From Populus alba (Eukaryota > Streptophyta > Magnoliopsida > Malpighiales > Salicaceae), in the NCBI RefSeq assembly GCF_005239225.2, contig NC_133295.1, positions 8,742,001 through 8,806,000 on the forward strand: DNA of 64,000 bases, in the 5' to 3' direction. The notes under the pieces were generated by a model. It was not told the DNA's origin. It did not search any database and worked only from the letters and a program-made list of their open reading frames with translations. Positions within the stretch are counted from its first letter, which is position 1, and each line of letters starts with the position of its first letter. A program made the translations under genes and the position numbers. Below are positions 37,811-50,753 of the stretch, piece after piece.

Positions 37811-38482
37811 GCTGAAATAAAAAAGGAAAATTCCCGGCCCTGCAGCAGAGTGGAACATTTTCAAACGAGTGAGGCACGGTTAGGGAGAAGACAAAGCAAA
37901 ATAAAGATGTCCAACAATCACAAAACCCCCCCTGGACACAACAGCGATGAAATTACGAACAGAATTCTTCTTGTCTCATCTTTTGTCGGTTTTCCCTTCC
38001 ATCTCAGACATGCGTACAAAGAATATTATCATCTATCTGATGAGATTATTAACGAGATCTTGAAAGCACCATCCAAGCGCATGCAGAGATGTAAAAAATC
38101 TCGTGCCCCTTGAGACAGAGAGGAGAGGGAGATGAACATATATTTAGGCAAAAGCATTCGGTGTCAAAAACAATAATTTCATTGGCTACGGAGATGGCTT
38201 CAATATGGCAATGTCTGCTGGGAAGATACAGGCTCTAAAATTAATGAGAGACCAGAAAATATTGCAAAGATGGCTAATAATTGATTTAAAAAGGATCATG
38301 ATTTACATCAACTATCAAGAAAAAGAAATGAAAACCAAGTCATACCTTCTTCTCCTTTCTCCGCAATGTTTCTCTAAAAAGGAAGCACAAACGTGGTAGC
38401 TGCTTTAAACCAAGAGCTAAAGAAGATATAAACAATGGTTGCAACGCGACTGCTGGATTTTTTGGGGCCAGGAGTTTATAAA
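37811..38482 (-). promoter_or_regulatory. 5' UTR intron, leader exon and TATA box of the calmodulin-binding gene
   Basis: On the minus strand a TATA-like 'gtttataaac' (38,473-38,482) is followed by a likely leader exon ending at 38,346 before 'gtatgactt'. The intron runs to 'tttcag' and the second exon begins at 37,811, 46 bases before the ATG codon. This is inferred from splice signals only. The leader exon start is uncertain, roughly 38,440-38,450. Confidence 0.55.
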
Positions 38483-38990
38483 CGGAAAAGGCGCGTTTTG
38501 CGGAAAGCCTTCCCAGGAGGGTGCTGCTGCTATTAAAAGGCACCCTAATAGACATAACAGATTTAACTAAAAGATCAAAATATCCTTCATGCCTTACTTT
38601 ACTACCTTAAAAAGCCCTTCAAGAAAAGTCTGTTTCTGTTCAAAAATAGAAAAAAAAAGCATCCAATTTTTTGTTTATAGATTTTCATTTTCAAGGTAAT
38701 ATGTTTTTGATAAAAACGATTACGAGTCAAAACGCGTGACAACCTTGGCTGTAAGTGTGATAGTAATTTTTTTTTTTATAATGATTTTTATAAAAATAAA
38801 TAAAATATTTTTTTTATAAATTTATTGATCATGACATCCGGCACTCAAAACAATAAAAAAAAAATTCAAAATTTTATAAAAATTAAGCTAACCGCAGTGC
38901 AAAACAATCACACATATGCTTAAACCTCCATCGTCCCAAGTTCCCAACAATTAATTTGGTTTTTACCACCATTCTCTGCTTTTGCTCCAA

Positions 38991-39122
38991 GTGTGGTAGC
39001 GGGCTTTTCAAATAGCTTTTTCGTCGAAATACTGATGTTTTTTTATATTTTTGGACATCAGCACGATCAAAAAGTACACGTAACCTTCTGCCAAAACACA
39101 GTTACAAAACGCGAACAAACAC
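38991..39122 (-). repeat. Short interspersed (MITE-like) repeat, copy 1
   Basis: Read on the minus strand it starts 'gtgtttgttcgcg', has the core 'gatcgtgctgatgtc' and ends 'gctaccacac'. The same ordered core is found at 40,143, 61,534 and 63,391. This copy is short, with an internal deletion. Confidence 0.65.
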
Positions 39123-40142
39123 TTCCTTAATCTGTTAACGTATCTTCACAACTTGGATCCTATTTTAGTCTTATCCTCAAAGTTTGGAGCTCACAATCTA
39201 ATTTGGTTTTGGGTTTCCTTTGCGTGCCACTGACGTCATCGACAGGACAGGATTGCAGTTTGCGATCTGCGAACACATGCTAAGGAGAGAATGACATCAT
39301 TGCACTTCCGATCAGTAATTAATTAAGCAGGCTAAGCCATGAGAATTATAGGTTTTATTTGGAAATTATAAAATAAAATTATTATGAAGTTTTTAGAATT
39401 TTGTTAATTTAAAGTGTTTTAAGGATATATTATCTAAAAATTTGATTTTTTTTTATTTATAATAATTTTTTTAAAAACTAATTTGTCACAAACCACAAAC
39501 CATCTAATTATTCATCTTTAAATAATAATCCAAATAAACTACCAGTAAGAAATCTTTTAAATCCCTATATAAAGAGAGTGATTGTTATGCCTGGAATATT
39601 AGATCTTATTTTATGTTTATGTATTTTTTTTGTCTAACTGAGAATTTTATAAAAATAAAAGATATAACTTACTATTTCTAAGAAAATTTAAAAAATTCTA
39701 TAAAATAATAAAATATCAATTTGTCACCTGAATAATATTAATATATTAATTTAAGATAATTTTTAAAATTAATTCAATCAAATCCTTACTTAATTTTTAT
39801 AGATCTAGAAATATAATCAGTGTATTAATTATATTATAAGTCTCAGTTTAATTTCTGACTAATGATTCTTAACGTATATACCTCATTAAGTTCATAATAT
39901 ATTGGTTCAAATATAAATTATAATTATAATTAAATAAATTAGATAAATTAAATAATTTAATTTATTATCAATTCAATAATTAATTAATTTATATTTAAAA
40001 ATCAGGAATATTGTTTAACAACGTGTCATGATCCTTAAAATATTAGAAAAGTTATTAGCAAGTTTGACTTAACCTTTTAGTGAGCGGTTTCTTAGTGTAA
40101 TTAATATTTTTCATTAATAATATTCCGATTTAACATTAAGAG

Positions 40143-40344
40143 CCTGTTTAGGAACACGGTACAAACCGTGTTCAAAAATTAAAGTTTGTTTTTTGCTAAA
40201 AATATTTTTTTTTTATGTTTTCAAATCGTTTTAATGTGGCTAATATCAAAAATAATTTTTTAAAAGTAAAAAAATTTATTTTGATACATTTCTAAGCGAA
40301 AAACACTTTGAATCGCAACCTCTACCACAATTTTAAACAGATCC
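40143..40344 (+). repeat. Short interspersed (MITE-like) repeat, copy 2
   Basis: It runs from 'cctgtttaggaacacgg' through 'ttttcaaatcgttttaatg' and 'gcgaaaaacactttgaa' to 'accacaattttaaacag'. The ends are inverted-repeat-like ('ctgttta' against 'taaacag'). Confidence 0.65.
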
Positions 40345-41984
40345 TTAAAGCATAGAATATGCCAGTCATATTAAATCATGTTTGTTTTTTACATAATAAT
40401 CATTGCTCATTTAAGATTTGAAATCTTTTTTAAATTTCATTTCACCTTACCCAATAATTTCTTAGTGAATATTATTTGAGAACAGATGAAACATTTTTTC
40501 TAATTCACCTAGGGTAATGAATCATTTCTTGATCACTCAAGTACCTTCATATAGTTCATGTTACACCTAATATCTGCCCTTCCGTTACCTTGATTAAAAT
40601 AACACGTAACAAGATCAAAGCATAAGATTCTTTATATAAAATAACTTAGTGATCTTAAGTCTAAGGATCATTTACACAACCCTCACATGTAAGCATTTCT
40701 ATAGACATAGATGATCTCTCCATATAGAATTCCCACGCAAATTAATACAGTGTACATGTCTTATAACAAATAATTGCATATGAGTTCTAGGTATTCCTTA
40801 CACTTCGGCTTATAAAAACAACTACTTCTTTTATAAAAAAAAAAAAAAGAACATAATATGTATCAGTTTCTACGACTCTAATAAATATCTAATATTTAAG
40901 AGAATATCGACCAATAATATTTTAAAAATAATATTTTTGATGCAACATGACTATTGTAATTATTACAATTTTATTATTTTCTTTGAGTAATATTTTTATC
41001 TCATAGACTTTATCTTTACTCTAGATTCATTAATATAATATTATATGAATATGAAAGATAAATAAAATTTCTATTAATAATAAATATGTATTCATATAAA
41101 TATAATAATACCATATATAACTGACCTATTAGCTACAAAGCATATTAAACTAGCAATACACAAAATATTAAGAAAAGGAGAACATAAAAAAAAACAAAAC
41201 TACATTACATCTAACTTAATTAAGCTGTCGAAATTGTTCTAATTGTCTCGTTCTCGGTATATGCCCTTCATAATTTTAGAGTTCCTCCTGAGAGTAAACT
41301 GCATATTCTTAGTTAACCAAAATAACCTGCTTGAATTCTTTCTAGTGTGCTAACGGATTAGTAAAATCCAAAGAAACAATTGATCTACAGCTAAACCTGC
41401 TTAATGTCCACCAATACTCTCGAAACCAATGCCCACACAAGTGACCAACATCTACATTTTATACTGATGAACATGAAATATGCACAAGCTCAGGGAGCGG
41501 CAAATGACATCTAAATTAAACCACAAACTTTCACGTTTAAAAACTAAAGAAGCAAATATTACAACACTCTGATACATGTGTTAAAGTCGATTCAAGAGCA
41601 CAATAACAGCAACAAAGTAATGCGTAGACCTTTTATGCTAAACTTACAATGCAAATCTACTTCTCAGCTTGCAAAGAGCTTTGCTTACATGTACACCACA
41701 GCAAAATACTTGTATGTCCAATAGAGGATCACTTAAGCTATTGCGATCAGGCACAAAAACAACCTCAGACCATCTTAATATTGGCAGTCATCTCATCTAC
41801 ACCACAGCGGTAAAACTTTTCTAAATACAATTTGCTATGATTGAAGGACTTCCAATATCCCAGCAAGCTGGTCAGCATCTGATACAGGTGAAGTCATCTC
41901 ATTGAACCATGTAAGTTGATTGACAAGGTGGGCAGAGTAGTGGGGATGTCATGTTGCAATTATAAAGTTATCTATAATAGCAAC

Positions 41985-42785
41985 TCAGGTGATGATTTCT
42001 CTGACCAGCCAATCCAGACTAGGTAAGGAAAAGTACAAGATGAGAAAAGAAGGGAGGGCAAACACAAGAGTGATAAGGATGTAGAGGGCTAAGATCACGG
42101 CACTAGTGGGTATTGCATACAAAACAATCAGAAGAAACATGACGATTAATGGAAACTTAGCTGTCATGTGAGCAAAATATACCAGAGACTTGCGGAGTGA
42201 CAAGTGAAGTCTCTCAGCATTGAAGTAGCTAGGGTCGCGGTTAGGTAGGGATTGTTCTGAAGGGATTTGAACGGGCATGGCATGCCTGTTCCTTACTTGG
42301 GGGTTAACATGATTTCCTGTGGTTGGATTATTGTTCAAGGGAGCGACAGGCTGATGATCACTGTGGATTGAGGAGAAAGATGACCTGTCACCATTCATGC
42401 TCTCAACCATCCACAAAAGAAAATAATTTTTACAAGGGAATCTGAGAATCCCCTTGTAAAAAAGCCTGAATGATAACATATTACACCATGGACAAGAGAT
42501 GAAAAATGGAAGCAGGATAGGTAGTGTGGGGAGTTTAACAAGGGCCCATTGCAGGCCTAGCACACAATTCTTACAGAGGCTGTGACCGCACCATAAAACA
42601 TAAGGAACATTCTCCACAATATTGAAGGATTCCCAGCAAATTGGGCATTCCAATCTGTCCTCTCTGCTGCTGTTTAAAGAAGGTTCATCATCTGAGCACT
42701 GACCTGAAAGAGCTTGCCCTGGCTTTAAAAAGTCATGCTTCAACCTAATGGTTCCTCTAATGAATTTGGAAGCAAAATCCAACAT
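41985..42785 (-). CDS. RING-type E3 ubiquitin ligase-like protein with C-terminal membrane segments
   Basis: 266 residues. A C3HC4 RING has all eight ligands: C47 and C50 (ECPICWESF), C66 and H68 (WCGHSLC), C71 and C74, C98 and C101 (CPWC). Conserved text FLLWMVESMNGD follows. Residues about 215-255 are strongly hydrophobic (VMFLLIVLYAIPTSAVILAL, then a second segment around ALPSFLILYFSLPSLDWL), so two C-terminal membrane helices are likely. A membrane-anchored ubiquitin ligase role is inferred from the RING; substrates are unknown. I chose Met at 42,785 (MLDFASKF) because a splice acceptor ('ttttcactcacag', exon start 42,790) lies just upstream. The longer open frame to 42,857 runs through intron sequence. 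Confidence 0.88.
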   Translation of the reverse strand: MLDFASKFIRGTIRLKHDFLKPGQALSGQCSDDEPSLNSSREDRLECPICWESFNIVENVPYVLWCGHSLCKNCVLGLQWALVKLPTLPILLPFFISCPWCNMLSFRLFYKGILRFPCKNYFLLWMVESMNGDRSSFSSIHSDHQPVAPLNNNPTTGNHVNPQVRNRHAMPVQIPSEQSLPNRDPSYFNAERLHLSLRKSLVYFAHMTAKFPLIVMFLLIVLYAIPTSAVILALYILITLVFALPSFLILYFSLPSLDWLVREIIT

Positions 42786-43450
42786 TCTGTCTGTGAGTGA
42801 AAACAAGTAGTCAGACTCAGGGAAAAAATACGTTTTGAACACACCAAGTTGAAGCAAGAAGAAACATTAACAGAACAGAGAGCTGCAAAGGTTATGAACT
42901 GGGAATGGCAAAGAGTTGATAAGACCATAAACTTGAATACATAACAAACTGGATCTATGAATGCTACCTACCAGCAACATGTATCAGTTTTGATAGAAGA
43001 AACTCTTGTTTGGAATTGGAACACCTACTTCAACAATTGAAGAAGCACCAAGTACCAAGTACTAACAATTCGCCTGCCATTTCTATTAATCTTCATATTT
43101 CTTTCATGAAACAAAATTTGCAAAAAAAAAAAAAAAAACAGCAATAAGGAATTAATTATACATCATTCTCAAGAACAAAAAAGAAGAAGAAAGAATTATA
43201 CATGGATTCAGAGAAATATTAACTTATGAATAGAATAGTCTTGTGTTAGTATGCACGGATAGATTTCAGGAGATTTAAAATTAAAATTTCTTATCAACAA
43301 AACAATTATTTTAAAGACCCAATTACCAATTAAAGAATTAATTTACAAACTGAATTTACCTGACTGAGATAAATAATTCTTCACTGCTTCTGTTCTTGGT
43401 GTTTATATCCAAGAGTTGAAAAGGAGAGAGACGCGTCGAGTCTCTAATTC
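42786..43450 (-). other. 5' UTR intron and leader exon of the RING gene
   Basis: On the minus strand a leader exon ending at 43,360 ('atctcagtcag' then 'gtaaattcag') can splice to 42,790, five bases upstream of the ATG. The leader start is not visible; 43,430-43,450 is a guess. Confidence 0.5.
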
Positions 43451-45121
43451 TAATCGCGACACAAGAGAAACATTTGAGGATGATGATTACCGGATAAACA
43501 TTTGAGCATTGATCTCGAGTTGCATAAATTCGGATTACGACTCAGTTATCAAAATCTATCCAAAGCAAACCAAATAAAAACTCGGTTCTCAAATTTTGTA
43601 ACCTATTTTTTTAAGGAAAAATAAAAAACACTGGACTTATTAGAGCATTCTCTCAGCCAATAAAAATATAAAAACTCTGTACTTGAGATCTTGGCCAGTA
43701 ATGCCAGTAATAAAAAGGGCTTGTTTTCTTTTTCTGTACTAAATTTTGCTTATTGGGTTTGCAGGATATTCAGTGAGCCGTGAGATTAGTTGTAGTGCGC
43801 GCAAACTGGCCCGGACACCCACGTAAAAAAAAATAAATAAATAAAATATATATATTATATATATATAAAACTCTTAAAAGTCCAAGTCACTCTTCGGCTG
43901 TTAAACCATCCTCGTCTTCCGAGGTGATTAAAAGATATCTTCCTGTACCGTAGATGTTATTTGTTAAAATATATTTTATTTAAAAATATATTAAAAAATA
44001 TATTTGAATACTAAAAATATATTTTATTTATATTAATGAAATGATTAAAAAATACTAAAAAAATTAATTTGAATAACAAAAAAAATTTAAATTTTAATAA
44101 AAAAAATTTAACCTCTACTCCAAACTAGTATTAAATTCATTGATTTGAAATCTAATTCGAGTTAGATTTACTATTAGAATAATTATGATATCAATTTACT
44201 CAATCTCAATTGATTGGATAAAAATTAAGTTGACTTAAATAATCTAATTGAACACAATCAACACTTTATTAGGTCAAAAAATTACCTTAAAAAAAATTAA
44301 AAAATCAATTTAATTTTAAAATTATATTTGCTTTGGATTTTAGATGTAAAATTTAGGTTTCTTAAATTACATGAAAGTCTCTAAATTCTCTAATAACATT
44401 AGATATGCTTTTACAAGGATTCAATAAAAGACCCTAAACATTCTCCCTTTTTCCAAACTTAGAATGACAACTTAAAGTTTCATTCCAAAATCAACCATCC
44501 TAGTTAACCACTACTATTTCATAGATTATTTTTCTCATACTAAATGATCTATTGTTAATGCTATTAAGAGTGATAAAGGGGGGCATCTTAAGGCCTATTT
44601 TATAAAAAAAATGTCTTGAAATGAGAAAAATTTCACTTTGCCGTGGACATTAAAAGAGGAAAAAAAAATTCCCTTTTTCAAGATGATCATGTAAGTTTAA
44701 ATACCTAGAAAATGAATATCTTGTTATAGATAAATATTACTCCCATAGATTAAATTAAATGGTTAAAAAGAATACAACATCATTTTAACAAAAAATATAG
44801 ATGTTATTAGATTTTCTATATGATTCAACTATCATGAGTCATATCAAAATTCAACAAAGAGCTTTTGATTACCCTTTTTATTGTTTTGGTCTAAATATAG
44901 AAACGTCTTCCTATATAGATAGGATCATAAACCATTATTCTTTATTACATGGTTATAATAGGTGGCTCTTACCTAGTTGGTGAAGGACTCAATAAAGCTT
45001 TAAAAGTCGATACTGCTCCTTTTGAGAACTTAGTAGAAGTTTCACCAAAAATTTTAGGATTAACAAAAAGAAGACACATATCTCCCTTTCTACAAAGAAC
45101 ATATAGCCTTCATGTTATACT

Positions 45122-45330
45122 TGTCGCACGTGAGCGCATGACGTGAGAGGCGTTATGAGGGTCAACTAGTCGTCATCTATTTGTTTGGTTTATAGTCACT
45201 AGCAGACTTGGGTGTACTGGACTTATTAGAAATTCCAAGTGTAAGAGACTAATTATGGCTAGGAAAGATATTAGCACCATTAACACACCTTATCTAGAGT
45301 AATCTATATTGTGTGGTCTAGATATGATTT
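45122..45330 (+). repeat. Diverged fragment of the 49.9-kb LTR family
   Basis: It begins 'tgtcgcacgtg' (compare 'tgtcacacgtg' at 49,922). It then shares 'gtcgtcatctat..ttggttta..actag' and 'attagcacca..acaccttatcta.agtaa' with the first 250 bases of that LTR. Similarity is patchy, so the assignment is tentative. Confidence 0.45.
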
Positions 45331-46634
45331 AAAGGTTTTGAAGGGTTATTAATCGATGGTCTATTTATGAATCAAAATAAAGATTTACTTTTATGAATAA
45401 ACTAGCACTTTGAATTTATTATGGGTTTGTATATCCAAATAAAGTTTTATGGGAAGGGTCTATGTAGGTGCACTGACAGGGTTCACTTGTCCTGGAAGGC
45501 GAAAGGTTCTCCACAACGCATATATTATGGTAAAAGATACTTTTAATTTAAACTAGTGAATATCTAAAATAATTCTGAAAATTTTCTAATCAACTATTAA
45601 TATTTAAATACTAGCCTACTTATAGGTCCAACATTTATGCCAGAATGTTGACTATTCATTTTCAAGAATTAAAAATTTTAGGATTATTGAAATATAGACC
45701 AAAATCCTTTTGAATTTTACAAATCTATTGTAAAATCCATGCTATATCTTTTTTAGAATATGCCAAAATCTTTTTTAGAATATGCTAAAGTATTTTAGAT
45801 TTTTTTTTTTTAAAAATGCTCAAATAATTTTAAGGAGTTTTGGCCATATATAAGAAAAAAGAAAGTATTTTTTTATAATTTGTTTTTATTTTTGTTGTGT
45901 TTTTTTAACTTTGTTTAGCAAAACCCTATTTTTGTAATAAAACTTCCCAAAACAAACCTAAGGAGTGTTTGCCAAACACACCCTGAAACCAAAAAAACCT
46001 TTAGCAAAAACATTTCAAGCCAAACAAAGCCTTAGGCATTGATTCAATTTTGACCCGACTAAGTTGACCTGACCAAGTTGATTCGATCGAGTTGACCAGA
46101 AATCTTTGGTTCGACCATGAACCAAACCAAAGACATGGGTTTAAACCCAAAAAAAAAAAAACAAAAACATATTAAACTTGTAAAAAACACAAAAAAACTA
46201 AAAAAATTTAGCGAAAATGGATCACATCCTAGAAAAAACAAAGAACATGAATAATATAGATGAACATTCAAAGTGATTCCAGCAATATGAACTCTAAACC
46301 GGACCATATTTTATGAAATAAATGGAATAAAAAGGTTGTAGATTGTGCAAGGATCAATAATCAAGCAAGAAAACTCAATTTGGAGCTGTAGAACTTCAGT
46401 TATGGGTTATCAAACGAGACTAGGTCATGACAGACCCTATAGGGCAGTAAGTCTGTTTTTTATATGAGAAATTGTGACTGTCTTAGGGGTAGAAATGGGT
46501 TCTCCTTCCTTCAGATGACTTCTAGCCCCATGTCTTAAGCTTTCCAACATGACCAACCTTGCTTGAAACGGAATCCTAAAACTTCAGATAGAGTTAAAAA
46601 TCTAAGAGGAGGTCGAAATGTGACCTCTGCAAAG

Positions 46635-46820
46635 AGTAACAGCTCAATATCTAGATAGTAATGATTCAAGAAAGTAACAGTTCAATGTCTAGACAGTAAC
46701 GGTCTAAGACAGTAACAACTCAATGTCAAGATAATAACAGTTGGACAGTAACAGTCCAAGGTTTAGACAATAACAGTTGGACACTAACTGTTTGAGATTT
46801 AAATAGTAACAGTTCAAATA
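46635..46820. repeat. 36-38-base minisatellite, about five diverged units
   Basis: Units of the form 'agtaacagttcaatgtctag' plus 'acagtaacggtctaag' repeat with drift. Each unit is itself two related halves. Confidence 0.75.
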
Positions 46821-47302
46821 TAAAGAAAGGAATGATAACTATGGTTGAATAAAGGATGACAACATTAATGGGTGTAATGAGAAAAAACATAAAGTATAAA
46901 GAAAGAAATGATTGAAAGAAAGACCTATTAGCTACTGATATGATTATTATAAAACATATCATTAAATGAGAAAAATTTATGAGATAAGCTTATGATTTGA
47001 GGAGGGATTACAGGCGTGGTACAACAACAGTAGTAGGGGAGCGTGAGTAGAGCTTCTACTGCAGGTAGGTGATCTGCACCTATACTTTCTATTTAAATTC
47101 CATAATTTAATAAGTTAATGATGTGAAATGTGAATTACCAAATGTTGGATATTATGTGAAAAGAGGAAAGGTGCGTAATGATGTCGATATTTTGAATCGT
47201 GTTCTAATGTATGTGTACTCGAGGTGAAAAATTGTTATGTTAATTGCTAAGTGATGAAATTATCGCGGACTACAAAAATACGAGAAGTGTGATATGGGGC
47301 GT

Positions 47303-47470
47303 GGACTAGCATACCTTTAGTGTATGTTAGGATCCCAGGTAAAAGAATCGTCATGTTTGGACTATCATAAATTTAGTGTATGTTAGGATCCCGGGTAAGG
47401 GAATCATCATATATTGGCTAGTATATATTTAGTGTATGTTAGGATCCCGAGGAAGGGAATCACCTTGCAT
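47303..47470. repeat. 56-57-base tandem repeat, three units
   Basis: Units start at 47,303, 47,359 and 47,416. All contain 'tttagtgtatgttaggatcc' followed by 'ggtaa/ggaag', 'gaatc' and 'atc/acc'. Confidence 0.85.
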
Positions 47471-48239
47471 AAACTCCCACGGGGTGATAATGATACCAGT
47501 GAAATTGGTATCGGTAATGTGTTAAACAGAAATAATCATGATTGATCTTATGAAATCTTGAATGGATAATGGAAGAGGAAACGGTTTTTAGTAGCTGAAT
47601 GAGAAAGAGTTTCCAATAAAAATCAGAAGGGAGAAGTGAAAAAAATATGAATGCATGTTTGCCTTTTTTTTATTGTTGGATATTTGTGTTGTTATATTTA
47701 TTATGATATTCATGTTTCAATAATATGTATTTTTATTTTAGGACCCTTGCATGCATGACAAGAGTAGATCCTAACTTATGTTCACTTTTTATAATTTTAG
47801 CTTCTAGTGAGTATACCCTTGTATTTTGTAATATTACAACTTTTATATAACTTAATTTGTATCATCAATGTTTAAACTTGAATAGATAATCTTAACTCTG
47901 AATTTCATATGAATGTGTCCATGTGTATCTAATTTATTCCTCTATAATGATATTTGTTGTTCAATATATGTTATAAATATTATGGTTGTGATGACGATAA
48001 TGTTTGTGGGATTGAGACCCTTGACGATTGGGTTGTGATAGAGTTATGAGATGTGAAATATTAGAAGTTTAAATAGGATTAAATGTCGATAAGTTGGGAC
48101 CTCCCGATGTAGAGGAGACTGCCAAAATTTTAGTAAAAATTTAATATGAACACCTTGCACACACACACATCTATGTTGAAAATGTTCTCAAACATGTTAT
48201 TTTTTATGTGTATGACATCAAGGTTATAATGTAGTAGAT

Positions 48240-49705
48240 TGATATTCCAATAAGAAAGCTCCTAGAAAATACCTTACTTTACCTAATTGTGGGTCAAACC
48301 AAAATCAAGAAACTTTTTCTTGTCGGATTGAAAACCAAACACAATGTCACCGTACTCTAACATCACGTCATACAATTCCTCACCTAAAAAAAATTATGGT
48401 GCAACATCTCTTTCAACTCTGGCAACAAAGAAGTCTTTTCTTTTCTTTCTGTATTTGTGATTCGTTGGCAAGAACTGCTTGTGATAGTGAAAAAAGATGT
48501 TTTACCATTATTTGTTAGTGTGAATGCCTTGCTATTTTTCATATAATATAAACATACTAGTTTTCCATGTGTGTTTCAACTATAAACCATTTCATAAGCA
48601 GGAAAATCATTGATAGTCCATATCAAAGCTTCCTTCATCAGAAAATCATGTTTTCTTGATACATCATAAGTCAAAGCTTTGGATGTCCACAAATGTTTTA
48701 TCTCATCAGTTAATAGTCTAAGATAAACATTTATATTCTAACCCAGACTATTAGGACCAACTATGACTGTAGATAAAAACATGAACTATAGCCTCATAAC
48801 ATTATACTTTGGTGGCAAGTTGTAAATCATGAGTATTACTGACCAACAAGAATAAGAACAACAAATGACCCGAAATGGATTAATCTTTTCTGTATATAAC
48901 CCAAGATGCACATTCCTATTCTCCACTGAAAATTAAGGATGCACATTGTTAAAGTTTTTCTAGGCTTCACTATCATTACATCCACAATATCATATGATTG
49001 GTGCCATGTCATAGGCTCAACAGTCTTTATGTGCGTCAAGAGTACTTTCCCTGCCAGTTCTAGGTTTATAATGATAATGCCTACATGTTCTTCACTCAGT
49101 TAACTCGGTATTTTCAAGGTTGTACAACATGCAGATGTTTGAGCACATGTTAATTTTCTAGTAACATAGATCGAGGGGTTTTATCATGGACTTAATAGCA
49201 TATATTTTCTTTTTTAGCCTGTTCCTTTCAAGTAAACTACTTCTCACCCATTCAATAATTTTTTCATAATCGACCTCACTTAACCAATTATCCGACTTGA
49301 TGGTGAACAATTATGTAATGACTGATAACTTACTATAATTTGTGCAACCATTCTATAATGATTCGTCAAAATCTTGTAAAAGATCAAAAAACCTAGTTGC
49401 ATTTGCATTAGGTTCTTCATCTATGATTAGACATTGATCGGGATGACTTTGATTCATTCTCATCGCATCTATAACCATATTTCTATAAGGATTATTATTG
49501 TCATCTATAACTCCATGCACGTTACTAGCACTAAAAGTTGACCTAAACATTCTTTCTACCATGATATCGTAAGGAACATATTGTTCTCCATGTGCATACC
49601 AACACATGTATTTCTCCATAAACCTTTTTTTTGTAGAAGATGCATTGTTTACAACATCTGGATTGATTTTTTTTTTTATTCTTACACCTCTGTGTAAGTA
49701 CATCT
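48240..49705 (-). pseudogene. Dead CACTA (En/Spm-type) TNP2-like transposase
   Basis: The clearest part is the open frame at 49,353-49,703 (116 residues), which contains GEQYVPYDIMVERMF and NPYRNMVIDAMRMNQSHPDQ, recognisable as the N-terminal region of plant CACTA TNP2 transposases. Continuing on the minus strand through many stops and frame changes I can still read KSMIKPLDLCY (near 49,180), ICMLYNLENTELTE (near 49,120), LRPLIDEL-like text (near 48,700) and YDVMLEYGDIVFGFQSDKKK (near 48,350). The decay is heavy and no product is expected. Terminal CACTA ends were not located. Confidence 0.8.
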
Positions 49706-50753
49706 AATACCGCCTTCCACTGATATTTTTTTAGATTAGATAGTGTGTAATTAATAAAACCCTAAACCCTATTAAAAGAATCCATCTTCCACAACCCTTG
49801 GGGTGAATCTTGATACATCCATGAACAATCATCTATTATTTATATCAAACCTATATAAAATAATGATGACAACATGTATTAAGTATGTATGCTAACTAAA
49901 TAAATTTGTGAAAATATTGGTTGTCACACGTGTGCAGCGTCGCGGCGATCGTCCTCCACACTCGTGGGTGTGTGTATCTGGAAAATATAGGAAGACAAGG
50001 AATTCTTGTCTCTTATCAGTGGGAAAAGAGGATGGGAGTCGTCATCTAGTATTTTGGTTACTAGAAACCCTAACTGGTCTCAGAGATCGGGTACAGAGAC
50101 TGGTTGCATAAAGGGAAGGTATTGGCACCTCAAATACGCCTTACCTAAGGTAAGCTGCATTGTTTTATTTGTCTGATCAAAATCTAAGTTTGGTTGCGTT
50201 TTCTAATTGTTGGTCCTGTTTGTCTAAAATTCAAGAAAAGCCCTCCTAAAAAAGGAGGTTCTTATCTTAATGGGGTAAAATCTAACTGTTCTATCGTCAA
50301 ATAAAAAAACTACCTTTTTAATCTCGGGAGTACGTTTTACGTATAAATTCGTAATCCCAGATATTAAAGGAAAACAAAATAATTTTTTTTTGGATTTTTT
50401 GAAATATTGGCCAAGTTCTCGCGACTTTAGTAAACTGATTATTAAAGCCAAAATACATGTTAGAACAATTTTTTTTTTTTGAAGTTTTCTTTGTTGTATG
50501 AAAATATAATATGAGTTTTTTTTTTTAGACTTGGCCGTATGCATGAAAAAGAAAGATTTTTTTTTTTTTTTATGAAAATCGGGTATTTTAATACTGGATT
50601 TGTATTTTTACGGTATAAAAATACAAATCAATACTAAGCAAAATTTAGTAGAAAATACACGGAAAAATCACAAATTTTTCTGAAAATATTTTTTTGAAAG
50701 TTTTGGAAGGCCAGACTCGACTAAAAAAAAAAAAGAAGAAGATCGGGGGCGAA

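Larger units (their letters stand above)
38560..41984. other. AT-rich spacer with interspersed repeats
   Basis: No supported gene. It contains two copies of the short interspersed repeat (listed separately). From 40,560 to 40,860 there is less AT-biased sequence of unrecognised type. The 3' UTR of the RING gene (minus strand) should occupy roughly the last few hundred bases. Confidence 0.5.
43451..48239. other. Repeat-rich spacer without genes
   Basis: Short frames only. It holds a possible LTR-family fragment near 45,122 and two minisatellites (46,635 and 47,303), listed separately. 46,380-46,620 reads like retroelement LTR or leader text, but I could not assign a family. Confidence 0.45.

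Noticed and set aside
37850..38113. 87-codon plus-strand frame between the calmodulin-binding gene and its leader exon
   Set aside because: It overlaps the inferred 5' UTR intron, has no recognisable domain and no supporting splice or promoter context.
42786..42857. 24-codon N-terminal extension of the RING protein
   Set aside because: A strong splice acceptor lies between this extension and the Met at 42,785, and the extension does not look like the family N-terminus; it is intron read-through.
44801..45146. Two overlapping 60-65 codon plus-strand frames
   Set aside because: They are not similar to any retroelement or gene product I know; probably chance frames next to an LTR fragment.
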